From Diphasiastrum complanatum (Eukaryota > Streptophyta > Lycopodiopsida > Lycopodiales > Lycopodiaceae): 64,000 nucleotides of DNA. Of the stretch, positions 42,879-54,627 are shown piece after piece. A program made the translations under genes and the position numbers. The notes beneath the pieces were generated by a model. It did not search any database, was not told where the DNA came from, and worked only from the letters and a program-made list of their open reading frames with translations. The number at the start of each line of letters is the position of its first letter. Position 1 is the stretch's first letter. The stretch is from assembly GCA_029204225.1 (NCBI GenBank), contig CM055114.1, positions 13,080,144 through 13,144,143 on the forward strand, read 5' to 3'.

Positions 42879-43312
42879 TCCAATAGAATTAAGAGGTGCA
42901 TGGATCAATGGAGCAATAGGATTAAGAGGTGAAAAAGTGTGGTCCAATCATAGTTAAGCATAGTGGTAGCTCGTGGATCTACTAGTATCATTCTACTCCT
43001 CATTTTGGATCTAATTGATTTGGTGATTGTGTGGATTTTGAGTGTCATTGAATTTCTAGCTTTCTCTCTCTACCCGAGAGCTCATGATGGTTTTTCTCTC
43101 TCTAGATGAGGAGAGGAGCTTGTTTTTACTTAGAATATTTTTTGAATACTTCCCACACGTGTGAGTGAGAGTTGGAAGTGATTGAATGCATGTAGTAGTG
43201 TGTTTTTGCCATAGGATCTAAGATTGATCTTGAATCTCAATCTAGTCTTGTCTACACACCTTAGGAGATCACAAGTACACGTTGTGGACAATCCACACGT
43301 GTGAATTCAACA
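42879..43312 (+). repeat. 5' LTR of the middle copia, second part
   Basis: It continues the LTR cut at 36463 and ends TTCAACA just before the primer site. It carries CACACGTGTGA palindromes at 43154 and 43294. Confidence 0.95.
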
Positions 43313-43324
43313 TGGTATCAGAGC
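43313..43324 (+). promoter_or_regulatory. primer-binding site of the middle copia
   Basis: TGGTATCAGAGC follows the 5' LTR without a spacer. The 700 bases after it (43325-44028) are leader without recognised coding sequence. Confidence 0.95.
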
Positions 43325-44028
43325 CTACCTAAGGTTACCATGCATTTTGATCCATTTAAGTGAAAACTATTCATCAATCTTGAGCTAGAAATTGTCAAGG
43401 CCCATTTTCCTAGCTATTTTGTTCAATTTTGGATCAAAAGAGATCAAAAGGACATTGATTGGGTCTGACCTGGTACTGTACGAAATTAGGTGCTTAGACA
43501 CGTGTGAGGAGCATCCAATTTCAGTTTGGAAGCTCTCTCTCATGCTTGATCCATTTATCTTGCTTGATAGCTTGTTTTGAAGCTGTTTTTGTCTTTGGTT
43601 GAGCCAATCAGAAGTGATAAGCTTTTGAAGAGGGTTAGGTAGGGCACCTAGACCTGGGTGGACACATTTGGTTTGGTCAAGAGATTGCTTAATCATAGTT
43701 GTATGCTTACCAATCTCATCTATATGTGATCTAGGCACTGTTTTGAGATCTTAGCCATTTTGTTTCATGCAATATCATTGTATTTGAGTCAAATTTGGTT
43801 TCTTAGTGTACTTCACACGTGCTAAGAGTGTTTGATCCTAACTTTGCCTATACTCCATCATTTGATGTGAAATAGATCTTGTTTTAGAGAGATTTGTGTA
43901 GCTAGTGAGAATCAATTTACAAATAGTTGCAAGATCTTTCATAGGAGGAGATAGTACTCTATTATTCGATCCTATTGAGAGTGTGTAGCAATATTTATTG
44001 TTCATCATTTGAGTTTTCTTCACTTCAA

Positions 44029-47000
44029 ATGTCTTCAATGGGTTCATCCTTGTTGGAACCAAGTGAAATATTGTCCACTTCAAGCTATTCAATTTGGAAA
44101 ATGAGGATGGAATCCATCTTGATCCTTCAAGACGTGATGGACATAGTTCTTGGCCTTGAAGAAGAACCACAAGGTCTTCAAGAGGTTCAAAAATACAAAA
44201 AGAGAGCTAGGATGGCTCTCCACTATAGTAAGATGAATGTCTCTAATGAGATATTGAGGGAGATAGTTACTTGTACAACAACCAAAGAAGCTTGGGATTG
44301 TCTCAAGACTACCTATGAGGCTAAGAATACCTCTAGGCTTCTCACTCTTAGGAATCAAATCTTTCAAAGTAGCCAAAAGAGTGATGAGAGTGCATCTAGT
44401 TATGTTCTGAGAGTAAAGGATATTCATAGAGAACTTGCTTGTATTGGTGATTCCATTAATCAAAATGAGCTAGTTCAAGTCATTCTCAATGGGTTGAGAA
44501 GTGAATTTGATAACCTTGTCCAATCCTATGCCATTAAGGAGGAGCTACCAAGTTTGGAGGCTCTCCAAAGTGTGCTAATTTCAAAAGAATCAAGACAAGA
44601 GTACAAGCTCTTGAGGAAGCTCTCTCTCACTTATAATGATGGCAAAGCTCTCTTTGCCAAGGATAAGCACAAAGGGAGGAGCAAGAACCAACATCAACAA
44701 TCCTCAAGCAAGGACAAAGTCAAATCCAAAGACAAAGATGAGGAGGAAGATGATTCCTCTAATGCTTCATCATCCAAGCTCAAGAAGAAGAAGATCAAGT
44801 GCTTTTATTGTGGCAAGAAAGGTCATTATGCCACCAATTGCTTTAAGAAGAAGAATCAACTCAAGCAAGCCAACATTACCAATGAGAAGGAAGACACTAT
44901 TGCAAGTGATGGAGAGGGATCTCTTATGGTCTCTAGTTTCTCATCTACTCCTTTCAAGAAGGACGACCTATGGTATATTGATAGTGGAGCCTCTTCACAT
45001 ATGTGTAGCTCCAAGGACTCTTTCTCTTCTATTGCACCTTATGATGGAGTCAAGAAATCAATATACACTGCAAATGATTTTGAATGTCCTATTGAAGGCA
45101 TAGGGAACATTCCCTTGAAGCTTGCATCCTCTAAAGTTCTTTCTCTCTCTAAAGTTCTTTATGTACCTAAGCTTACTAAGAATCTTATTAGTGTTGGCCA
45201 ATTGCTTGATAATGGCCTTGATGTAAAATTCATTGTTGATACTTGCACTATCAAGAAGAATGATGAGATACTTGCATTAGGATCTAGATTTGGAGGCATC
45301 TATAACCTAGATCCAAATGAGTATGTGAATGCTTGTAATGTTGCAAACAAGCTCTATATGGAGGAATTATGGCATAGGAGGTTGGGACATCCCAACTACA
45401 AATCCATGCTCTCTATGATCAAAGAAGCCAAAGTCATTCTCCAAGAAGATCAAGCCTTGTGAGGCTTGTGCTATTGCTAAATCTCACAAAAAGCCATTTA
45501 CAAGATCTTCTATCAAAAGCAAGCATCCTTTGGAGTTAATCCACTTGGATGTGCATTTCTCATCAACTACAAGCAAGGGAGGAGCCACTTGTTTTGTTAC
45601 TTTCATTGATGATTTCACAAGATTCACTTGGATATATCTTCTTGCTTCTAAATCTATGGTGTTTGATCATTTCCTTATTTTCAAACCTTATGTAGAGAAG
45701 CAATTCTCATTCAAGGTTAAAGCTCTTAGAAGTGATGGAGGTGGTGAATATATCTCCAATAAATTTCAAGTTTTTTGTGAGCTTGAAGGCATCAAAAAAG
45801 AGTTCTCTTGTGCCTACTCTCCATCACAAAATGGAGTGGCCGAGAGAAAGAATAGATCTCTATGTGAATGTGCAAAATCTATGAGAATTGAGGCATCTTT
45901 TCCCAAAGATTTTTGGGGAGAAGCCATTAATTGTGCAAATTATCTTTGCAATAGGATCCCACATATAGCTCTTGGAAGAAAGTCACCATATGAAATCTTA
46001 TATTTGAAGAAGCCTAAGGTTGATCACCTTAGAGTTTTTGGATGCATATGCTTTGCCCATATTCCCTTGGAAACAAGGAAGAAGGAAGATCCTAGTGCAT
46101 GCAAAGGGATCATGGTTCGATACTCATCCACCAAGAAGGCCTATAGAGTCTTTATACTCTTTACTTCTCAAGTTATTGAAAGTAGAGATGTTGTCTTTCA
46201 TGAAGATCAACACTCATTTTTTGAAGAGGCCGAGATCAAGAAGTCTATGGATGCATCACCAATTATTGATTTTGAAGACAATCATGATGTGATGGGGTCA
46301 AGATTTGAAGAAGACTCTCCTCAGATTTTCTCACCAAGAAGATCCATGAGAGATAGATCCGAGCCTAAGAGGCTCTCATATGTTGACAAAGGCAAACAAG
46401 TGGATCTTGATTCCACTAATTATGTTATTTATGTCTCTCATGAAGAGCCAAAGAATGTATAAGAGGCACTCAATACCAAGGAGTGGTATGATGCCATGAA
46501 GCAAGAGTATGATGCATTGATCACCAACAATACTTGGGAGCTTGTGGATCCTCCATCCAACAAGCATGTGATTGGTTGCAAGTGGGTATTTCGGATCAAG
46601 TTCAATCATGATGGCACCATCAACAAGTATAAAGCAAGATTATGTGCCAAAGGATTTGCTCAAATCCATGGCCTTGATTATGAGGAGACCTTTGCACCCG
46701 TTGCAAAGATGGTGACAATAAGAATTCTTATTTCTCTTGCTTGTTTCTTTAAGTGGAAGGTGTTCCAATTAGATGTATCCAATGCTTTTCTAAATGGTTA
46801 TCTTGAGGAGGAGATCTAAATGGAACAACCTCAAGGATTCATCAAGGATGAGTCCAAAGTGTGCTTGCTCTTCAAAAGTCTTTATGGACTCAAGCAAGCA
46901 CCAAGATCATGGTATTCAAGACTTAATTCTTTTCTCATCTCACTAGGATTTACTCTTAGTGACTATGATCCTTCCATGTATCTAAAGTTTGTTGATAGCA

Positions 47001-47986
47001 ATATTGTCATTGTTCTAATTTATGTTGATGACATTATTCTTTGTGGAAGTTGTATCAAGCTAGTTGATGAAACTAAGCTAGCACTTGGATGTGAGTTTAA
47101 AATGCAAGATCTAGGAGAGATACATTACATCCTAGGCCCAGAAATTGATTTTTATGAAAATCATTTCTTTATATGCCAATCTAGATATGCTCACTCTATG
47201 TTGAAAAAATTCCATATGGAAAGTTCTAAGAGCATAGATACTCCAATGGAGCAAATTGTAAAAGATCCTAATAAAGGTAATGAAAGATCCTTTGAGGACA
47301 TCACACTTTTTAGGAGTCTTGTAGACTCCTTGATTTGGCTTACAATTACTAGGCCCGATCTAAGTTTTTGTGTGCACAAATTGAGTCAATTTATGCAAGA
47401 TCCTAAGATCCATCATTGGAAGATGACCAAGAGGATTTTAAGATATGTATCTTTATCTTGCGATTATGGTCTACTTTATAAAAGTGAAGATCTATCCATT
47501 GTTGGCTACTCAGATTCGGACTTTGCAAGTGACAAGATGGATTGAAAGTCTATTAGTGCATACACTATCTTTCTTGGAGGCAGTCTAATACCTTGGCTTT
47601 CCAAAAAGCAAGATACTATATCTCTCTCTTCATGTGAGGCTGAGTACAAAGCACTCACTACAACTACCAAAGAGGTGCTTTGGATCAAGAGGTTATTAAT
47701 GGAGCTAAAGTGCATCAAGGAAGATGATCTACCAATGATCAAGTGTGATAACATCTCGGCCCAAGCTCTTGCCAATAGTCCCATATTTCATGCAAGAAGC
47801 AAGCACATAGAAGTGGCACACCATTTTGTGAGAGAAAAGCTTATTGGAGGAGAAATCTATCTCGAGCATGTCAACTCGTCCTCTTGTATTGCCGATCTAC
47901 TCACCAAGCCTTTGAGCAAAAGTGCTTTCATCAAGCATAGATCTAATCTTGGAGTTATATCAAGATCAATGTCCAAATCTTCATAG
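44029..47986 (+). pseudogene. middle copia Gag-Pol polyprotein, nearly complete but broken
   Basis: I place the start at ATG 44029 (MSSMGSSLLEPSE) because the frame upstream begins only with a TTG. Gag has the UBN2 region, a long Lys/Ser-rich stretch and a zinc knuckle CFYCGKKGHYATNC. The protease reads IDSGASSHM near 44980. A frameshift near 45460 separates the Gag-protease frame from integrase (HLDVHFSS, LRSDGGGEY, GVAERKNRS). Stops follow at 46460-46462, in RT at 46817-46819 (directly before MEQPQGF) and at 47543-47545. RT has YVDDIILCG near 47020. RNase H keeps SDSDFASD and SSCEAEYKAL. All domains are present, so only a few mutations separate it from function. Confidence 0.95.
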
Positions 47987-47994
47987 ATAACTTT

Positions 47995-48004
47995 TTAGGA
48001 GGAG
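47995..48004 (+). promoter_or_regulatory. polypurine tract of the middle copia
   Basis: TTAGGAGGAG immediately before the 3' LTR. Confidence 0.85.
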
Positions 48005-48739
48005 TGTGAAGAATTGAAAAAGATTATCTATGTTAGATATAGGGGTCTTATATTTTTTACATCAAGCATCTAGGTGTAGGATGTTGATAGGAACAAATTT
48101 GGCATAGATGGCAAATTATGCATTTCCACTTGTAATGCCACTATTGAGCCAAAATGGAGTAAGAGGCTAAACTCGTGCCAATTAGAGTGTAGACAAGTGT
48201 AATGCCTTTGTTTGATGAATTCTAAGAGGTCCAATAGGATTTAGAGGTGGAACCATGTGAGGTCCAATAGGAATTTGAGGTGTGCTTGAATATAGTCCAA
48301 TAGAATTAAGAGGTGCATGGATCAATGGTCCAATAGGATTAAGAGGTGACAAAGTGTGGTCCAATCATAGTTAAGCATAGTGGTAGCTCGTGGATCTACT
48401 AGTATCATTGTACTCCTCATTTTGGATCTAATTGATTTGGTGATTGTGTGGATTTTGAGTGTCATTGAATTTCTAGCTTTCTCTCTCTACCTGAGAGCTC
48501 ATGATGGTTTTTCTCTCTCTACTCGAGGAGAGCAACTTGTTTTACTTAGAATATTTTTTGAATACGTCCCACACGTGTGAGTGAGAGTTGGAAGTGATTG
48601 AATGCATGTAGTAGTGTGTTTTTGCCATAGGATCTAAGATTGATCTTGAATCTCAATCTAGTCTTGATCTTGGTGCATCTACACACCTTAGGAGATCACA
48701 AGTACATGTTGTGGACAATCCACACGTGTGAATTCAATA
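48005..48739 (+). repeat. 3' LTR of the middle copia
   Basis: 735 bp, beginning TGTGAAGAATTG and ending TTCAATA. It contains a repeat array (48228-48368) and CACACGTGTGA palindromes at 48570 and 48721. The target-site copy GTATT follows at 48740-48744. Confidence 0.95.
48228..48368. repeat. short tandem array inside the middle copia LTR
   Basis: The phrase GTCCAATAG(g)A(a)TT.AGAGGTG occurs about five times with spacing of roughly 30 bases (near 48229, 48261, 48294, 48328 and a partial copy at 48358). The same array exists in the 5' LTR, split by the inner insertion. It lies upstream in the LTR, where U3 enhancers sit in LTR elements. Confidence 0.85.
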
Positions 48740-48744
48740 GTATT

Positions 48745-48985
48745 TACTTGTGCAAGCATCAAAGATGCAAACAGTCTGAAATCATGTAAAGCATCTAACA
48801 AAGGCAAGATGTCAAGAACACCCTTCACAAGAGACTCGTTCAAGACAACAAGACTCTTGGAAATGATACATTCTGACATCTGCGGACCTTTTGACGTAGT
48901 CTCACTTGGAGGTTTGAAATACTACATCATATTTATTGACGACTATAGCAAGTTTGTTGCCGTATATAAGTACATCAAAATATAA
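48745..48985 (+). pseudogene. outer copia, part 2 (integrase start)
   Basis: After the middle element the coding line resumes (VFTCASIKDANSLKS, GKMSRTPFTRDSFK), then EMIHSDICGPFDVVS with the first integrase Asp and YYIIFIDDYSKFVAVY. A stop at 48983-48985 ends it. Joining point and target duplication fit the break at 36174. Confidence 0.88.
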
Positions 48986-49039
48986 AATCATCAAGCTAAA
49001 TTTGCATATTTTTCACATTGTCTTTCAGTGGACCATATA

Positions 49040-50559
49040 TTACACAGCCTAAAAATAAACATAATTCTCTCAAATTGAATGGTTCACACAAGCTTTTGTT
49101 GATGATGTCAATTTTATGTGTCGACTTCAATACCATGTATAGAGATTATATGTCCCAAAAACATTCCTTCTTTCATTCCAAAGGTCTAGACTAGTCTTCT
49201 TCAAGAATAGACACTTGATTATAGCCTAAAAATTCTCCAAAAAATTACAACGGACATGTCCAGCCACTTGACCTGAAATTGAATCATTGAATGGTCATGG
49301 ATGATGGTCTTTTCTTATTGTTGCATCACGTTTTTAGAAGTTCTTGCATACTCAAATTTCTTCTTTCTTAACATGGAGCACCCAAGTCTCCCAGATCTAC
49401 TCTTGGTAAAGAGATTTTTGGTAGCTTGTGTTTTCTTTTTTGTTTGGGCCGAATTAGACTTCTTAATTATAATAATTGTTATCTATCAAAAGTTGCTAGA
49501 AAGTCATATTCAGCTACAAAACTCCAACAGTTGACGATATGTTGTTATCATTATTTAGATTCTCTGGATTAGGATCAACATCAGCTTTAGATATTTTGGA
49601 AGAAGTATTGATATCTTTCTTCTCTATAGATTTCTTTGGAGATTTTGCTATTTACATTTCTTCATTGAATAGATCACAAACTTCTATAATGATATCCTTA
49701 TCAAATAATTTGTTTGCATTTTGATGATAGTTGGAATCATTCTTTAGATATTCAAATATTAGATTTTTAATTATCTCATATTCATTTTCCTTCACATGTC
49801 TGCTTTTATGCGGCTTAGTAGATTTCTCTTTAACATTTTAAGCAGAACTTCTAGTTGAGACTCTACTAAATTCTTCCAAATCACGTGGCCAACTTGAATC
49901 GATTCTATAAATAGCTTACTCTTTTATCATCTCGATTCTCTGTATAATATCATTCTATGTACATATTACTTCTTGTTTGAAGGGTGCTACCTTTGCTCAA
50001 ACTAATTTAACCATGATATTCGGCTTTAATGCCTTCAGACATTCTATACCTAGGTGTCTTTTGCTAGAACAATTCAAACATAATGGTGTATACCCAATAT
50101 TTGTACGAGTTTTAGGGCACTTGATATGAATGAGTATTACTTCTTTGCTTCATATTCATAAAGGTACAAAACTTCGTTTAACGGGTTGTATTCACAATAT
50201 GACAATTGATTGATTATGCACTCACTCTCTGTGTGTCCCATTGAACCATATTTGGTGCACCATATGCTTGCATTGGTTTTTGATTTTTGATGCTTTCTTT
50301 CTCTTATCCTTAACTTCAAATACTTGGACTGCAAATCACCCATTCTCATTATTGTATTGGCAATATTTTTCTTCACTTTCTTTTTCAATTTTTGCAGGGG
50401 TTTGTCGCTCTTGACCTTCTTCTTAATTCTCTCCTTCTTAGATATTCGATCATCTTCTAAAGAATCTAGACCTGAAAAATTGGAAGAATAAGAACTTGAA
50501 CTGGATTTAGATATGGAGTCACTATCATCAATCGAAGATTCATTGGATTTTGATATCAT
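49040..50559 (-). pseudogene. fossil Ty3/gypsy-like element (Gag and RT pieces)
   Basis: On the minus strand, 50559-50137 is open (140 codons). It has a Ser-rich acidic start, a Lys-rich stretch and a zinc-knuckle-like WCTKYGSMGHTESEC in which the second Cys is Tyr. Beyond its stop a second knuckle CLNCSSKRHLGIEC lies near 50085-50044. The line continues with an interrupted acidic region to about 49530. Near 49150-49050 a reading gives GMFLGHIISIHGIEVD and, one frame on, KIDIINK and NLRELCLFLGCVIYGP. These match the C-terminal part of Ty3/gypsy reverse transcriptases (FLGH-GI-VDP-K-I, then SFLG). The stretch between is too decayed to assign. No LTR is visible. Confidence 0.5.
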
Positions 50560-50579
50560 TAATGAGAATATGTCGGAGC

Positions 50580-52268
50580 GTGCTCATTTAAAAGTATGAG
50601 TTTTTAGTGTAGAATATAACATTATCGTTCTCACAAGGATAGGCATATTGTATTGATTGGAGTTTTTGATTTTCTTATGTATGTCATATGATAAATCCTG
50701 GTTATCAACAAATATTTGGTGGAACAGGCGGCCAGTACCACCTTGGTTTTCTATGTATAATTGTCATATAACCAAAAGAAGTAGAGTTTCAATCTACTCT
50801 ATTGAAATAACAAACTTCTAAATATTTTTTAATACCCAAATATATCATTTCTTATAGTATTTGATTTACTTTAGTCGTTACAATTTCAAAGAGTTCTTTC
50901 CCATTATCGAGGTTCAAAGATTTATAGAATATAGTCTCAAACTATCGAACTTTAACATTCCATTGTTTTATTATTCTATCGAATAAGTGGTTTATGACAA
51001 AATAAGCAAAGTTCAGCATCTGAAAATGAAACTAGATCTTTTATATCATAACTTAAGACTCCAAATTCAACTCAAACTCAACATGTAAAAATGATTTTAG
51101 ATTCATGTAAGATTAGGTGAATCTAATTCATTTCAATCGTACAAATCAGTTTGTTGAATAATATGAGTTAGACTAGATCTCAAACAATCAAACAATACTT
51201 AGCTAGTTCTTTGAGACTTAGAAACTCGTATTGCAGTACAAACTACAGTATGGATCAAATAATCACATCCATGTTTTACATTTCTATTGTGTCAGACAAA
51301 GTTCTAACAAACTTACAAATACAAGCACACTCAACTAAAGTGCAAGACAAGAAATGTGAAACTCTTAATCCATATTCATAAAAATGTAAAGTACATATAG
51401 TATTCTTCATAAAATGTCAAAACATTGTTTTGAAAACGTAGCGTTGGTCTTAACGATGCGACTACTGGTATATTAAGTGAAATGGTGACACGTATTATGC
51501 TACAAACAATTGCATTTACAACTACTAACAAAAAAGTGCCATAGCACAAAAGGATAATGTTTCAAATGTTAAACTTGTAATATGAAACAACGCTAAAACT
51601 TGGATTAACAAATGATTTAGCCTTATATATTTATCATAGGCCTCCTTTGCATATTTAAGGTCCACATCCATTACAATTTATATATATTACAGTAAAAAAT
51701 CGAAAATGTGTTGTTACACAAGGCCCAAGAACCATTAGGACAATATACATAGGTAATCCATATGTTCCATTGCTTGATGGCTGAGAGAGATCATGCTTAA
51801 TTCATTTTGTACATAAGATCAAAAAGATTACAAAAAAAAAACATCAAGCTACAACATAGAGGTGAACACATAATAATGTGTTTGCAAATGAGGAATGCAC
51901 CAAGTACAAATGTCCTAAAAACCTTCACAACAAAATTAAAAGCTGGTGGAAAATTGGAAAGGCCTACAATAACAATTTGAAAGAATCACAAAGCAGATTG
52001 GATGTAGTGATTGAAAAATAAAATAAATTGGGAGCGATGTGTAACCAATTCATGGTGTCTCTTTGCATAAGATTTCAACAAAATATTTTTAAATTCCAAT
52101 TGATGTTACTTGTCATTTTTTAACTTGGTAATTTGATTTTTGAGTGATAAGGTTAATTTCAATATAGTTGACAACAAGTAGCATTTGGCAAAAGAGGCTA
52201 TAGTGCCAACAACTAATTTGGTGACGGCATTGCACAATATTTGGCAATGAACATATGACTACAACACC
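50580..52268. other. no gene recognised
   Basis: Very AT-rich, with stops in every frame and no domain seen on either strand. Confidence 0.5.
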
Positions 52269-52273
52269 AAGAT

Positions 52274-52806
52274 TGTTAGATTTCTTATGCTCAGCCTTAA
52301 CAAATCGTTCAAGTAATGAGCATCTGAAAACCGAAGGCCGACTACATGTTTCGGACCTTCGCATTTTCTACCTTTGAGATTTTTGTGCCTTGATCATTTT
52401 TAAGGTACCTTTGCCTTTTTAGCATTTTTTGCACCTTTGCAAAAAATGCAACATAGTGGCCAGATTGCCTTGGAATCCATTTCAGGTCCACCTTCGTCTT
52501 TTTCACATTTTTCCTGCCTTTGCTCTAGAGGCACCTTTGGGATTTAAATAATTTCAGTCTAAGGGCACCTTCGGGTTTTTCAATAGTGGCGGACCAATGT
52601 CGCAAAATTATCATTAACCCTAAAAACAGCTGGACAGCCAAATATCCCAAGGGCGGTTACCAACTTTGTACATATACAAAGACTGGTGTAAATAGCATTC
52701 AATGCTCGTAAGATATTTTTTGAAGACACTTGTAAAAATATGCTAGCTGAATCAAGCTATGTAAGAGTTAATCAAAGTGTTGTTTTAATACAATCAGAGT
52801 TATCTG
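52274..52806 (+). repeat. 5' LTR of the decayed copia, first part
   Basis: Matches 60757 onward. It ends in ATCTG (52802-52806), the target site of the inserted element. Confidence 0.93.
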
Positions 52807-53460
52807 TGTGAGAGATTTCAACTAGTTTAGTCTAGTTTAGTCATATTTTGGGAAATTGTCAATAAGAGGCCAAAACTCATTTTAGACTTAGAGATAAACT
52901 TTTTGAAGTTATATTAGTTTAACATACATTCAATAATCACTTTTTGAAAGTGTGGGAAAGTTGGTAGTCGAGTTTGAGAGAGATTCAAATTAGAACTTTG
53001 GGTACATTGAATCTAGACCCAAAAATAGTAGGGTTTACATTTTGGAGGGAAAGCCAAGTGGCCAAATAGGGTTTGGACACTCTATAAAAGGATGTAACTC
53101 GTGGAGAGGCATATCTTCTCTCTTCTCTCTCTCATTTCATCATTATACATGGTTCTCTTTGGGTTCTACTACTCATTGGTGCACTCTCTTGATGATATCT
53201 TGCAATCTTGTGTGTAGAAAGCTCATATTTTGTTATTTTTGGTTCCACACGTGTGAAATACAGTAGGGTACTGTAATTGTATGGACAGCAAACATATTTC
53301 ATGTTTTGGTTCATGTTTGATCAGTATCACTTAGAGTTTGCATCTCATTTTGTATGTAGATGCTATTTTTTCTACATTGGCAGGGTTGTTGGTTTGCTCC
53401 TTTTTGTAGCCAAAGATCAGGGATATGGATTGGATCTTGATTGATCTGAAATCCTTCACA
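52807..53460 (+). repeat. 5' LTR of the non-autonomous element
   Basis: 654 bp. A TATA box (CTATAAAAGG) lies near 53081-53090. CACGTG lies at 53248-53253 inside a patch of about 72 bases (about 53211-53283) that has no counterpart in the other LTR. Confidence 0.95.
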
Positions 53461-53472
53461 TGGTATCAGAGC
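53461..53472 (+). promoter_or_regulatory. primer-binding site of the non-autonomous element
   Basis: TGGTATCAGAGC directly after the 5' LTR. The 590 bases after it (53473-54062) form an untranslated leader with no recognised coding sequence. Confidence 0.95.
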
Positions 53473-54062
53473 TCTTGTGTTTCAGGTTATGAAAGGATTA
53501 GCCATCTTTAGCAAGGATTTTGAGGAGTTATCAATGCTAGAACATGCTAGATTGATTTCTACTCAAAAATCAGCATTTTTGCATGTGTAGAATTGATCTT
53601 TTGTAGGCCAAAACTCAATATAGGATTATATACTTGATCAATTACAATTTCACACTTGGCTTACTGGATTTAGATTATTTCTCGTGCATTAGGAAGGCCT
53701 CATTGGAGTCTACAAAAAGATATATCAAGGTTTTAGAAATTGCATGTAGAATTTGAGATATTCAATTTTTTGTGATTTTGTCAAAACCCTATTTTTTATT
53801 GGATCTCTAGTTTCTGAGGTTACTGAACTTTATTTGAGTGTGTTTCAATCTTAGGAAGTGGAAAGAATCATTATATTGAGGATAGATCATAGGTTGATCA
53901 AGATTTCACTATTCTATGTGTTGATTGTCTAGTTAGAAGTGCTAGAAGAGATTTGAGAGGTTCCATATCTTTGTGATATCTTCTTGAGTTCATTTGTTGA
54001 CATTCAAGAGAGTGCTTTGTGCATTGGAATAGGTTGAAAGAAGAAGATCAGGTCATTGGAAC

Positions 54063-54605
54063 ATGGCTACAAGTGGTGGATTCATGTTGGAAGGCAATGA
54101 TAGGCTTACCTCAATCAACTATTCTACTTGGAAGGTGAGGATGGAGTCCTTATTGGAGATGAATGAGTTGATGGAGATTGTTGTAGGTGTGGAGGAGAGG
54201 CCTCAATCACCTCAAGATCAAGTGAGGTATGACAAGGGAGCAAAGAAATCTCTACACATGATTAAGATGAATGTTACCAATAAACTTCTCAAAGAAGTTG
54301 GTAAGTGCACATCATCTTTGGAGGCTTGGGAAGCTTTGAAGAAGCTTTATGAATCCAAGTCTACATCAAGAGTTCTTACTCTTAGGAGGCAAATCTTTCA
54401 AAGTTTGCAAAAGAAGGAAGAGAGTACTCATGCTTTTGTTTTGAGGGTTAAAGCATTCAATGATGAGTTAGCATGTATTGATAAAAGAAAGTCATTTTTT
54501 CGGCAAGTGGAGTCAAATGTCTTCATAAAGAGAGTAGATCAAATGGTTCTATCAAGAGACTTGGTGAGGGAGATATCACAAGTCAAGAAGAAGAGAAGTA
54601 TGTGA
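54063..54605 (+). CDS. truncated copia Gag with foreign C-terminus (180 aa)
   Basis: It starts at ATG 54063 (MATSGGFMLEGNDRL). Residues 1 to about 140 follow the UBN2-type Gag of the intact element at 37-41 kb almost position by position (NYSTWKVRMESLLE, SKSTSRVLTLRRQIF, AFVLRVKAFNDELACID). After LACID the similarity stops abruptly and about 40 unrelated residues follow before the stop. The zinc knuckle and all Pol domains are missing. The abrupt change marks a recombination point near 54483. It may still make a Gag-like protein lacking the nucleic-acid-binding part. Confidence 0.85.
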   Translation: MATSGGFMLEGNDRLTSINYSTWKVRMESLLEMNELMEIVVGVEERPQSPQDQVRYDKGAKKSLHMIKMNVTNKLLKEVGKCTSSLEAWEALKKLYESKSTSRVLTLRRQIFQSLQKKEESTHAFVLRVKAFNDELACIDKRKSFFRQVESNVFIKRVDQMVLSRDLVREISQVKKKRSM

Positions 54606-54627
54606 AGAGTTCAAAGTAGGATGTACT

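Larger units (their letters stand above)
36175..48739 (+). mobile_element. middle copia element of the nest, itself interrupted
   Basis: The target-site duplication GTATT is exact (36170-36174 and 48740-48744). The 3' LTR is 48005-48739. The 5' LTR is 36175-36463 plus 42879-43312, split by the inner element. Without the insert the element is about 6.15 kb. A primer site (43313-43324) follows the 5' LTR and a polypurine tract (47995-48004) precedes the 3' LTR. The 5' LTR ends in TTCAACA and the 3' LTR in TTCAATA, a mutation of the terminal CA. The LTRs differ at many positions (roughly 3%, not fully counted) plus an 11-base indel near 48667. It is therefore older than the insert it contains. 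Confidence 0.95.
34543..48985 (+). mobile_element. outer, oldest copia element of a three-level nest (truncated)
   Basis: Two primer-site-like sequences (34543-34554, TGGAGTCAGAGC, degenerate; 34582-34593, TGGTATCAGAGC) are followed by Gag, protease and GAG-pre-integrase remains to 36169. The coding line then breaks at the target site GTATT (36170-36174) of the middle element and resumes at 48745 with the integrase start, running to about 48985. Nothing of integrase core, RT, RNase H or 3' LTR follows. It carries many stops and is the oldest of the three layers. It is the same type as the fragment at 5304-6097. Confidence 0.8.

Noticed and set aside
48182-48364. 60-codon minus-strand frame with Pro-Ile-Gly-Pro repeats
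   Set aside because: It is the translation of the tandem array in the copia LTR, not a gene.
34543-53472. TGGTATCAGAGC sequences as tRNA genes
   Set aside because: They are 12-base primer sites at LTR borders. No cloverleaf or full tRNA surrounds them.
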